From assembly GCA_022823505.1 (NCBI GenBank), contig JAJEIA010000061.1, positions 1 through 33,288 on the forward strand: a stretch of DNA of 33,288 nt, written 5' to 3'. A model generated the notes under the pieces. The model was given only the letters and a program-made list of their open reading frames with translations, ran no database searches and was not told the DNA's origin. Within the stretch, counting starts at the first letter, position 1. Each line of letters starts with the position of its first letter. Position numbers and translations under genes: made by a program. Of the stretch, positions 1 to 6,799 are shown piece by piece. This stretch comes from Dehalococcoidia bacterium. Its GTDB lineage: Bacteria; Chloroflexota; Dehalococcoidia; Lucifugimonadales; UBA3495.

Positions 1-2
1 TC

Positions 3-1085
3 CACGTTCCCGAGGAACTGGAAGGCAATCCTGCCCTGCGATCCCGATACGTGGAGGTGTGCCGGTCCCTCTTCGTGGCCTACGCTCGGCTGATTCAAGG
101 TGCGACTGCCCATCTCGAATCTCGCCAACCGCAGCGCGAAAACGAGAGCACTGGGGCCTACGCTCTGCGGCTGCGTCGCCAGGCCACCGACGCCTGCCGC
201 GCTGTCTTGCCGGCGGCGACCCTCACCAATGTGGGGGTCACCGCCAACGCCCGCACGCTGGAGCACGCCATCAGCAAGCTGATGTCCTCCCCGCTGGCTG
301 AGGAGCGTTCAATCGGCGCCGAGTTGCGCCAGCAAGGGCGTTCCATCACGCCAACCCTGGTCAAGTACGCCGATCACAACCCGTACCTCGCCGAGACGCG
401 CGACCCGGCTCCCAGCGGCCGTCCGCAACCCCATATCGAACCACGCTGGTCCGTCCGCATGCTGGACTTCGACGCGGACGCTCCCCGCAAGCTGTGCGCC
501 GCTCTGCTATTCCGTCGCGGCGACAGCTACGGCGACGCTTTGACCCTGGCCAACCGCATGTCAATCTCCGACTGCCTGGACACCGTCAACGAGGCCGTTC
601 GCAACATCGGTCCCCACGACCCGCCTCCGCGCGAATTCGAACTCGTTGACTTCACTTTCGAGTTCGTCTTCGACTATGGAGCGCTCCGCGAGTTCCGGCG
701 CCACCGCATGCAGACCTATCTGTCCCAACGGCTGACCGTCCTCAATGGCTACGGCATCCCGCCGCTGGTCGAGGAGGCCGGCATGTCCGGCGTGTTTGAA
801 GCGACGATTGCTGAGGCCGACGAGCTGTTCACAACGCTGGCCGAAGAAAGCGCGGTCCTGGCCCAGTACGTCGTGACCCACGCGCACCACCAGCGCGTGC
901 TTTCCAAGATGAACCTGCGCGAGTGCTACCACCTGTTCAAGCTGCGGAGTTCGCGCCAGGCCCATCCGGCCATCCGTGGGCCCGTGACGGAAGCCATGCG
1001 CCTCGCCGTGGAGGCGCAACCGGAACTGTTCCGGCACCTGCCCCTGCGCAACGCCCCGGACTGGTGGCCGTTCCACCGCGCGTAG
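3..1085 (+). CDS. FAD-dependent thymidylate synthase (ThyX)-like protein, 5' truncated by window edge
   Basis: The reading frame is open from base 3 with no stop, so the gene almost certainly starts before the window; the GTG at 51 is only an internal candidate. What remains is about 360 residues ending at TAG 1083-1085. Visible ThyX features are a segment with NVGVTANARTLEHAISKL followed by EERSIGAELRQQGR, and near the C-terminus an arginine-rich RRHRMQTYLSQRL stretch resembling the ThyX motif RHRxxSxNExSxRY. ThyX enzymes methylate dUMP using FAD, NADPH and methylene-tetrahydrofolate. Long two-domain ThyX-like proteins are known in Chloroflexota, and this looks like such a protein. The canonical motif is imperfect (Tyr-Leu-Ser-Gln-Arg in place of Ser-x-Asn-Glu), so this half may be a degenerate second domain with the active half upstream. 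The family call is fairly sure; activity is not. Confidence 0.7.
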   Translation, partial: HVPEELEGNPALRSRYVEVCRSLFVAYARLIQGATAHLESRQPQRENESTGAYALRLRRQATDACRAVLPAATLTNVGVTANARTLEHAISKLMSSPLAEERSIGAELRQQGRSITPTLVKYADHNPYLAETRDPAPSGRPQPHIEPRWSVRMLDFDADAPRKLCAALLFRRGDSYGDALTLANRMSISDCLDTVNEAVRNIGPHDPPPREFELVDFTFEFVFDYGALREFRRHRMQTYLSQRLTVLNGYGIPPLVEEAGMSGVFEATIAEADELFTTLAEESAVLAQYVVTHAHHQRVLSKMNLRECYHLFKLRSSRQAHPAIRGPVTEAMRLAVEAQPELFRHLPLRNAPDWWPFHRA

Positions 1086-1097
1086 GCGGGGCGGAGC

Positions 1098-1250
1098 TCA
1101 GGGATCCGAACAGTCCCTGGTGAACCCGCAGTTGCGGCAGATGATCTTGCAACTGCGTTCGTGCATCCGGTTCCCGCAGATCTCGCAGTCCAACCCATCG
1201 TCACGCTTCGGAGGGGCCGGAGCTTGCGGTATGGTTCGTCGGTTGCTCAT
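1098..1250 (-). CDS. Small zinc-ribbon protein (50 aa) in the sigma/anti-sigma operon
   Basis: An ATG at 1250 preceded by AGGTGA six bases upstream encodes 50 residues ending in RDCSDP and a TGA at 1098-1100. The C-terminal 30 residues carry two Cys pairs (CEICG and CRNCG, with further Cys at 34 and 47), arranged as a zinc ribbon: CxxC-x8-CxxxCxxC plus a terminal DCSDP. The gene starts seven bases after the anti-sigma stop codon on the same strand, so it is probably cotranscribed with the sigma and anti-sigma genes. Similar tiny proteins ending in a DCSDP-like motif occur in Chloroflexota, with no function known to me. A role as a metal- or redox-responsive partner of the sigma system is inference from position only. 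Confidence 0.7.
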   Translation of the reverse strand: MSNRRTIPQAPAPPKRDDGLDCEICGNRMHERSCKIICRNCGFTRDCSDP

Positions 1251-1256
1251 GTTCCG

Positions 1257-2333
1257 TCACCTCCCTCTCCAGATCGACGGCGGCACCGGCGGCCCGCCTA
1301 TGATGCGAGCGCTCAGGAACTTCTCGCCGGTCGGCACCGTCGGCCCGTGCCGTTCGTCCGGCAGCAGCGCCACCTCATGGAAGCCGAACATCGATTGATC
1401 CAGCTTCAGGTCTTTGACGCCGCTTCCGTCGTTTTCGTTCACCACGATGCGGTCGATCAACTTGCGGTCGTCGTGCCGCAGTAGCCAAATCTGGTAGGTA
1501 TCAGCGGGCATCCCGCTCACCATCAGCACGCCCTGCGTACCCGTCGGGTCAACCATGAGGACGCCACGGGCCTCGGTTTCCGTTCCCATGGGAGAGGTCA
1601 TCGAGAGTTTTTCCGTCTCCGGCTGCGCGGAAAGCACGGTGGCTTCCACCATGCCGGCCATATCCTTCTTGACCAGGTCCACCGATTCGGATTCTTGGAC
1701 CGGTGTCGCGTCGACTGGCTGCGGTGCCGTGAACCGGCTGGCATTTGGAGCCAGGCTCGGGGCGCCGCCCGTCCGACTGACCGAGATTGCCCGGCCGTTG
1801 CCGGCGTCTGGACTCGCATCTGCCGTGCTCCGCTCCTGCACCGGATTCGCCACCGCCGCGCTGCTCTCAGTGGCGGACACGGTCGTCGATGCCGCGACTG
1901 CCGCTTGCTGCCCTTCCTTCAGGCTGCTTATCTCCTGGTGCTGGGAAATCATGAAACCCACCGAGGCAGCCAGGAACAAACTCAATGCACCAACCGCCAC
2001 GGGCGCAATCCACTTGCGCAGTCGGTTCATCGACCAACGCGGGTCCGGCGCGACGCGTCGCACCGCCTCCGAGCGACCCGTACGGCCTACGGAGCCGGCC
2101 AGCACCCGCTCCTTCAGGCTCGCCGGCAAATCCACTTCCGGCGCCGACGCTGTGAGCCGCGCCGCGGTTTCCTGGAACCCCAGCAGCACCTCCTGGCAGT
2201 GCGGGCACCGGATCACGTGGTGGAACACGGACTGGAACTCAGCGTCGTCCAGCGCGTTCAGCGCAAACGCCGCCAGTTCCCCCTCGGGGTGCTCCGATCC
2301 GGCGTATATTTCGCCCCGGTCGTCAGGCCACAT
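1257..2333 (-). CDS. Anti-sigma factor, RskA-like, with zinc-binding N-terminus and one membrane span
   Basis: This 358-residue protein has the layout of a membrane anti-sigma factor. An N-terminal cytoplasmic domain carries the HHVIRCPHC zinc anti-sigma (ZAS) signature near residues 38-46. A single transmembrane segment (about residues 111-132, WIAPVAVGALSLFLAAS...) is followed by a coiled, Ala/Ser/Thr-rich linker. The C-terminal extracytoplasmic domain resembles the anti-sigma-K factor RskA domain (GVLMVSGMPADTYQIWLL ... GFHEVALLPDERHGP). It overlaps the upstream sigma gene by 11 bp, which fits translational coupling, and it probably holds that sigma factor inactive until an envelope or redox signal arrives. 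The inducing signal cannot be read from the sequence. The His-x3-Cys-x2-Cys motif hints at redox sensitivity, as known for some ZAS proteins. Confidence 0.88.
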   Translation of the reverse strand: MWPDDRGEIYAGSEHPEGELAAFALNALDDAEFQSVFHHVIRCPHCQEVLLGFQETAARLTASAPEVDLPASLKERVLAGSVGRTGRSEAVRRVAPDPRWSMNRLRKWIAPVAVGALSLFLAASVGFMISQHQEISSLKEGQQAAVAASTTVSATESSAAVANPVQERSTADASPDAGNGRAISVSRTGGAPSLAPNASRFTAPQPVDATPVQESESVDLVKKDMAGMVEATVLSAQPETEKLSMTSPMGTETEARGVLMVDPTGTQGVLMVSGMPADTYQIWLLRHDDRKLIDRIVVNENDGSGVKDLKLDQSMFGFHEVALLPDERHGPTVPTGEKFLSARIIGGPPVPPSIWRGR

Positions 2334-2898
2334 GTGCTTCCAACGCTGCTTTGAGTTTCTGCATGCCCAGCCGCATTCGGGTCTTCACCGTCCCCAGGGG
2401 TATCCCCAGCATGTTGGCAATTTCCGACTGGCTGTACCCGTGCCAGGCCGACAGATACAGCGGTCGGCTCTGCTCTATGGGAAGGGTCGACAACGCCTCC
2501 CGCACCAGGCTGGCATCAAACCCGCGTTCTACCTGTCGTTCCACGCTCATTTTCGCGTCGGGAATCCGATGCAGCGCGTCCAGCTCGGGATAAACCGTAT
2601 GATCCGTCGTGCGCCTCCGCGATCGGTACATGTCCACCACCTTGTGGTGTGCCACGGACATGATCCAGGTGCTGGGCGCGGCCATCTCCGGCCGGTAGCT
2701 ACCGGCCTTCTGCCAAATGTTGGAGAACACTTCCTGGACGGCGTCTTCGGCCAGCGCTTCGTCCCTGAGGACCGATACCGCCAGCGAAAAAACCCGCTGG
2801 GCGTATCGATCATAGACCTCTTCCAGGGCTCGTTCGTCGCCTGAGCCGATTGCGGCTATGCGCCGGGCGTCCTCGCTATGTGCATTATCTGACACCAC
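2323..2898 (-). CDS. ECF-type RNA polymerase sigma factor (SigK-like)
   Basis: A 191-residue sigma-70 family protein. Region 2 spans about residues 22-95 (EEVYDRYAQRVFSLA, then DEALAEDAVQEVFSNIW, the core-binding and -10 region helices). Region 4 lies at about 135-188 with the helix-turn-helix YSQSEIANMLGIPLGTVKTR. Length and lack of regions 1 and 3 fit the extracytoplasmic-function group. The start is a GTG (2898, followed by a second GTG) with GGAGG only a few bases upstream; no better in-frame start exists. It is the first gene of a sigma / anti-sigma / zinc-ribbon operon, overlapping the anti-sigma gene by 11 bp. Such sigma factors usually drive their own promoter; a TATACT (minus strand, 2939-2944) lies 41 bp upstream of the start, but no convincing -35 goes with it. 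Confidence 0.92.
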   Translation of the reverse strand: MVSDNAHSEDARRIAAIGSGDERALEEVYDRYAQRVFSLAVSVLRDEALAEDAVQEVFSNIWQKAGSYRPEMAAPSTWIMSVAHHKVVDMYRSRRRTTDHTVYPELDALHRIPDAKMSVERQVERGFDASLVREALSTLPIEQSRPLYLSAWHGYSQSEIANMLGIPLGTVKTRMRLGMQKLKAALEAHVA

Positions 2899-3018
2899 CC
2901 CTCCAAAATTATCAGGGGTTCATCATCGCCTGGTTATCAGTATATACGGACTCGATGACCGCCCGGATTGCCCCGTGCCGTCGTTGCCCAAAAAGCCCCT
3001 GGTCGTGGGTTCAGGACG

Positions 3019-4371
3019 TCACACCACGAGGCTGTCGAATATCCCCTGGATATTCGGGAGATTTTCCAGCGACCATATCAGCTCCAGCGCCTGCTCGCAC
3101 TGCTGCTCGGTGATCGTCGGACACGCCAGGCGCCGGAACTTGGCGTCCACGTCCGCGTCGCTGAGCGGATTTTTCCCGTGTCCCTTGGGAGACCTGGTTT
3201 CCGCCACCTCGGTTTGTCCGTTGTTCTTGATCACCTCGATGCGACAGTTGTACTCGGCGGGGTATTTCTCCGTGAAGTCCTCGCTTTCATCTATCCGCAT
3301 CTTGTTGATGATCCCTCGCAGCCCGGGATCCGCGATGCGGTCCGGAGCAAACGTGGCCGGCGTCACCTCGCCGTCCCTGAGCCCCACCGCGGCCAGGAAC
3401 GGGATGCTGTGGTCGGCCGTTTCGCGCGTCTTGGGGTCCCATTTCTCGGGTTCAGTGGACGCGCTGCTGACCGCCGATCGATACGAATGGATCTTGATTG
3501 ACGCGATGTCGCTCACGTCCACCCGCTCGTGCAGTTGGATCGCCAGATCGATTGGCGCCTGCGTATGTATCTGCGAAGGGTAGAACTTGAAGATCGTGTC
3601 CGTGATCCGGAACGGCGCGTCGTCCCCGCCCATGGCGTCAATCTCGATCGGGTAGCCTATTGCCTGTTCCCACAGCCCCTTGCGACCCTCGAAGGGCTCG
3701 AACGGCCCGGTCATGCCCTCGGCGGCCAGTTGGGCCGCGAAGATGCCGGCCCGCGTTGCTGCCGCCGCCGCGCAGCCTTTCCACATGGAAAGCTCACCCA
3801 TCCTGGTCACGCGCAGCGGCACGTTGGGAACCACCGCCAGCGATATCGCGTGGCCCATCTGTTCCTCATCGAGCCCCAGGATCTTTCCGGCCGCGCAGGC
3901 TGCACCGATCACGCTCAGGACACCCTGGTCCCACTGGTTGTCCGGTACGTGGTCGGCGATACGGCAGAAGGCTTCGTAGGCCAGCGCGATCGCCGTGATC
4001 AGCGTCCGGCCGTCAGCCTCCACGCTGTCTCCCACCGCCAGGGCCGCGGGGATCATGTCGCTGGGGTGCCCGCCGCCCGGCGAGAAGTAGGAGTCGTTGC
4101 AGTCCAGGTACCGCACCATCACCCCGTTGGCGAACCCGGCCATGTCCAGCGAGGAACGGTCGTAGGTCCCCAGGATCCGAGCCGAGGTCTTGCTCGTGAC
4201 GTCGCCGGCCAGCTTGCGGGCGACCTTCGCCGGCTCGCTCAGGTAGCCGCCTACGGCGCAACCCAGGGTGTCGGCAACTGTGCGCTTGACTTGATGCACC
4301 ACCTCGGGCGGCAGGTCCTCGTACGTGAGATTGCAAGCGTAGGAGCTCAACAGCTCGGTGGTGCGGTCCAT
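3019..4371 (-). CDS. MmgE/PrpD family protein (2-methylcitrate dehydratase-like)
   Basis: This 450-residue protein has the typical MmgE/PrpD length and layout: an all-helical domain with VKRTVADTLGCAVGGY near residues 28-43, a middle region with YLDCNDSYFSPGGGHPSDMIPAALAV around 110-135 (the conserved DxND and GGHPSD signatures), and a C-terminal alpha/beta domain. PrpD dehydrates 2-methylcitrate in propionate degradation. The wider family also includes iminodisuccinate epimerase and cis-aconitate decarboxylase, and many bacterial paralogs have no known substrate. No prpB or prpC lies next to it, so the methylcitrate cycle is not supported here. The ATG at 4371 is preceded by GAGAGG. It follows a luciferase-like oxidoreductase gene by about 90 bp on the same strand. 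Family assignment is secure; substrate is unknown. Confidence 0.9.
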   Translation of the reverse strand: MDRTTELLSSYACNLTYEDLPPEVVHQVKRTVADTLGCAVGGYLSEPAKVARKLAGDVTSKTSARILGTYDRSSLDMAGFANGVMVRYLDCNDSYFSPGGGHPSDMIPAALAVGDSVEADGRTLITAIALAYEAFCRIADHVPDNQWDQGVLSVIGAACAAGKILGLDEEQMGHAISLAVVPNVPLRVTRMGELSMWKGCAAAAATRAGIFAAQLAAEGMTGPFEPFEGRKGLWEQAIGYPIEIDAMGGDDAPFRITDTIFKFYPSQIHTQAPIDLAIQLHERVDVSDIASIKIHSYRSAVSSASTEPEKWDPKTRETADHSIPFLAAVGLRDGEVTPATFAPDRIADPGLRGIINKMRIDESEDFTEKYPAEYNCRIEVIKNNGQTEVAETRSPKGHGKNPLSDADVDAKFRRLACPTITEQQCEQALELIWSLENLPNIQGIFDSLVV

Positions 4372-4463
4372 ATGCCCCGTTACCTCTCTTTTTCGCGTAT
4401 GCCGGCAGACCCGACGCCAACCATTCTACCGTCCGTCGGGTCGCCAGCGCGCTTGACCCCGGT

Positions 4464-5306
4464 TCACCGAATCACCGCTTCTGCGATGCGTTCCATCTGG
4501 GCGGTCATTTCCTCTTCGGTCTCGCAGTGGTCGGGACGCACCACCACCCGGTTGGCCCCCGCGTTGAGGAAGTCCTGCACCAGTTGTCCGTCCGGAGCCT
4601 GGCCATACACCGAGATGGTCAGCGATTTGGGATCGCGCCCCCTCGCTTCCGCCAGTTCATCCAGCTGCTTTCTACTGTCTTCCACCTCGGCCGGCGTGAT
4701 CCGGTTGGGCAGCCAGCCGTCGCCCCAGGTGGCAACCCTCTGCAACACCCGGCGCGCCAGCCCGCCCAGTATTACCGGCGGGTGAGGCTGTTGAACCGGT
4801 TTCGGGTTCGATTTGACAGCCGGGAAATCGTAGTACGTCCCGTGAAACTCCGCCTCGTCCTTCGTCCACAGTTCCTTCATCACCTCCACCGCTTCACGGG
4901 TCTGCGTCCAGCGATGGTCAAAGTCACCGCCGAAGATCTCGGTTTCCTCCCGATTCCAGCCGGCTCCGATGCCAAAGAGGAACCGGCCGCCGCTGACCCG
5001 GTCCAGCGTGGCAATCTCCTTGGCCAGCATCAACGGGTTTCGTTCCGGCACCAGCGTGATGCCGGTCCCCAGCTTGATGGTGCTGGTGGCGCCGGAGGCC
5101 CGCGCCAGCGCGATGTACGGGTCGGCGAAATGGGCGTAGGTCCATGGAATCTCGCCTCCTGAGGGAAACTGGCTGGCGCTTTGCACTGGTAGGATAGGGT
5201 GTTCGGCGTACCAGATCGATTCAAACCCCAGCGACTCGGCGGTCCGCGCCATGAAGGCCGGATCAAGTGTGTAAGCCGGCAGGGGTATGGAAGTTCCAAC
5301 AGACAT
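4464..5306 (-). CDS. LLM-class F420-dependent oxidoreductase (luciferase-like monooxygenase fold)
   Basis: A 280-residue (beta/alpha)8-barrel protein of the luciferase-like superfamily. Recognisable blocks are AESLGFESIWYAEHP near the N-terminus, then TIKLGTGITLVPERNPLMLAKEIATLD, then SGGRFLFGIGAGWNREE and a later HPPVILGG. These match the F420-dependent LLM subgroup (TIGR03619-like) in which the cofactor is reduced F420, though FMN use cannot be excluded. I place the start at ATG 5306, with AAGGAG eight bases upstream; the longer frame to 5357 would overlap the vapC-like stop and lacks a ribosome site. Substrate is unknown. Chloroflexota of the SAR202 type carry many such enzymes, proposed to oxidise recalcitrant organic compounds; applying that here is inference. 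Confidence 0.9.
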   Translation of the reverse strand: MSVGTSIPLPAYTLDPAFMARTAESLGFESIWYAEHPILPVQSASQFPSGGEIPWTYAHFADPYIALARASGATSTIKLGTGITLVPERNPLMLAKEIATLDRVSGGRFLFGIGAGWNREETEIFGGDFDHRWTQTREAVEVMKELWTKDEAEFHGTYYDFPAVKSNPKPVQQPHPPVILGGLARRVLQRVATWGDGWLPNRITPAEVEDSRKQLDELAEARGRDPKSLTISVYGQAPDGQLVQDFLNAGANRVVVRPDHCETEEEMTAQMERIAEAVIR

Positions 5307-5331
5307 AACGATTGCTCCTTGTGTGGCCGGC

Positions 5332-5730
5332 TCAGCGCCGAGCGGGAAATCGGTCAAGTTGGTGCGGCCAATTCAAGATCGGCCTGTCGCTGGTGATGAG
5401 ACGATGGCCTTGAAGCGCGGTGGCTACGATAATGCGATCTGCCGGATCGCCGTGCATGTCAGGCAAAGTGCTGGCCCGCGCCGCGATGGAGCTGTCAACC
5501 GGGATTTCCACAAATCCATCTGATGATAACCGTTCATGCCATTGCGCAGCAGTCCTACCCGTAGGAATACGCCCTTTTTGTAATAGCATTCCGATTTCCC
5601 AGATTGAAATCGCTGAAAATCCGGCTTCGCCTCGAAGGATGGCCATTGCAATCAGCAGGTCAGCTTGGTGACCCAGGCTCGGATTGTTCGTGAGCAACCA
5701 AATGATTACGTTGGTATCAAGCAGCGTCAA
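5332..5730 (-). CDS. PIN-domain toxin, VapC family
   Basis: A 132-residue PIN-domain protein. The acidic residues expected at the metal-dependent RNase site are visible: Asp5 in LLDTNVIIWLL, Glu45 in SIWEIGML, Asp95 and Asp98 in GDPADRIIVATA, and Asp115 in LITSDRPI. VapC toxins cleave specific RNAs (tRNAs or 23S rRNA) when freed from their antitoxin. The start is a TTG at 5730, one base after the stop of the upstream antitoxin-like gene, with AAAGG inside that gene's last codons as ribosome site, so the two are translationally coupled. Catalytic residues look complete, so the toxin is probably active. It is the last gene of a three-gene module with an HsdR_N-like protein. Confidence 0.9.
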   Translation of the reverse strand: MTLLDTNVIIWLLTNNPSLGHQADLLIAMAILRGEAGFSAISIWEIGMLLQKGRIPTGRTAAQWHERLSSDGFVEIPVDSSIAARASTLPDMHGDPADRIIVATALQGHRLITSDRPILNWPHQLDRFPARR

Positions 5731-5731
5731 C

Positions 5732-6259
5732 TCAACCTTTCTTTGCTGCGGTCAACTCAACCAGAGGCTTTTCGTCGTCAAAGATTACCACCTTGCCGTC
5801 CGCACTCTCGGAGACGGCCGTAATGATTTCCTCTAACTGTGTTAGGAACTCATCGGTGTCGAGCGTGAGCAGTTTGTGCCGATGCAGAATCGACACGTCG
5901 ACTAGCTCCGGCACCCGGTACTCCGATGGCCTGACATCATCGGGCGCAGTGAACCAGGACGCTGGCATTGGCCCGGAGATGTTCCAATCATCATCCGTCT
6001 GAACGGCCGGATCTGTGTACCACTCCACGGGCATCGGGCCTTCTATGTTGCCGAGTATCTTGATGTCTTTGAAAGCTCCCCGTGAGGGATTGGATATCTC
6101 CACGTAGCGCGTGAGCTTAGCCACCGGACGGCCGGATTCAGTGACAACCAACGCGCCTCCGCGTTGGTAGATCTCGGAAACAAGCTCCAAGCACCGCCCC
6201 TTTAACTCAGCGGCGTCGAGCGTGTGATAAAAGGCCGGTTTCCCGCGCTGTTTGTTCAT
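5732..6259 (-). CDS. Phd/YefM-like antitoxin with internal duplication
   Basis: This 175-residue protein is about twice the usual antitoxin length. Residues 10-52 (AAELKGRCLELVSEI then GGALVVTESGRPVAKL) look like a Phd/YefM DNA-binding domain. Residues 128-172 (TDEFLTQLEEIITAVSES then GKVVIFDDEKPLVEL) resemble a second, diverged copy. Between them are two copies of a motif, GPMPVEWYTDP (74-84) and GPMPASWFTAP (96-106), resembling the short Trp-containing toxin-wrapping tail of VapC-associated Phd antitoxins. ATG 6259 is preferred; a GTG at 6271 would overlap the upstream gene. It sits one base upstream of the VapC gene and presumably neutralises it and represses the operon. The duplication is seen directly; two-toxin or dimer-in-one-chain binding is inference. 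Confidence 0.78.
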   Translation of the reverse strand: MNKQRGKPAFYHTLDAAELKGRCLELVSEIYQRGGALVVTESGRPVAKLTRYVEISNPSRGAFKDIKILGNIEGPMPVEWYTDPAVQTDDDWNISGPMPASWFTAPDDVRPSEYRVPELVDVSILHRHKLLTLDTDEFLTQLEEIITAVSESADGKVVIFDDEKPLVELTAAKKG

Positions 6260-6261
6260 TA

Positions 6262-6762
6262 CTACCACCACCGATCCCTGGCCAGCTGCTCATTTAGCTC
6301 CCGCGCTCTTTCCCTGCGGTCCCCGTCGAGCAAGTTGATCTTGATAGCTCGCTTTGTGGTGAAGTCAACATTTTGGTTCAATCGGTACAGATGCCATTCT
6401 ACGCCGTTCGTCAGTACCCCAAATCCTTTCCGCAGATCCTGGGTATAGCCAGCCAATTGCTCAATGCTGTCGGGATTGCGCAAATCGTCCCAAAGGAACT
6501 TGGCTTCGATGACAACGACAGGAGAACCGTTGTGATCGTACAGTAGATAGTCCGCCGTCCGCATCCACTGGCCGGACGGCATCGGAGCCTCCACTTCGCA
6601 CTCATCGTAATCGTGGATGTTCCAGCCCAGCCCTTTCAACACCGGATCAATCAGAATGTAGCGCGTCGGCCATTCGTTGATCGGCCACCTTTTCTCCTTT
6701 GGGAGTTTTGCCAACTGAGTTTTGATGTGTCCGATGGCATCCGCCACGCCGCTGATTGACAT
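6262..6762 (-). CDS. Stand-alone HsdR N-terminal-like nuclease-fold protein
   Basis: A 166-residue protein matching the N-terminal domain of type I restriction R subunits (HSDR_N, a PD-(D/E)xK fold). The pattern is visible: TRYILIDPVLKGLGW early on, then TADYLLYDHNGSPVVVIEAK (catalytic Asp ... Glu-x-Lys), QLAGYTQD (the conserved Gln motif) and GFGVLTNGVEWHLY. It has no helicase or motor domain, and no hsdM or hsdS is nearby. ATG 6762 is chosen because GGAG lies nine bases upstream; a TTG at 6777 is possible. Its stop is two bases from the antitoxin start, so it is the first gene of a three-gene unit with antitoxin and VapC toxin. All catalytic residues seem present, so it may cut or bind nucleic acid; its role with the toxin pair is unknown. 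Confidence 0.82.
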   Translation of the reverse strand: MSISGVADAIGHIKTQLAKLPKEKRWPINEWPTRYILIDPVLKGLGWNIHDYDECEVEAPMPSGQWMRTADYLLYDHNGSPVVVIEAKFLWDDLRNPDSIEQLAGYTQDLRKGFGVLTNGVEWHLYRLNQNVDFTTKRAIKINLLDGDRRERARELNEQLARDRWW

Positions 6763-6799
6763 CGCCGTTTTCTCCAAAATCCCCGTTCATCTTCGTCAT

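Noticed and set aside
2899-3018. Terminator between the PrpD-like and sigma genes (AGGGGCTTTTTGGG on the minus strand)
   Set aside because: The stem would be only 3-4 bp; the T5 run alone is not enough.
3019-4371. Calling the MmgE/PrpD gene prpD of the methylcitrate cycle
   Set aside because: No prpB or prpC nearby; the family has several other functions.
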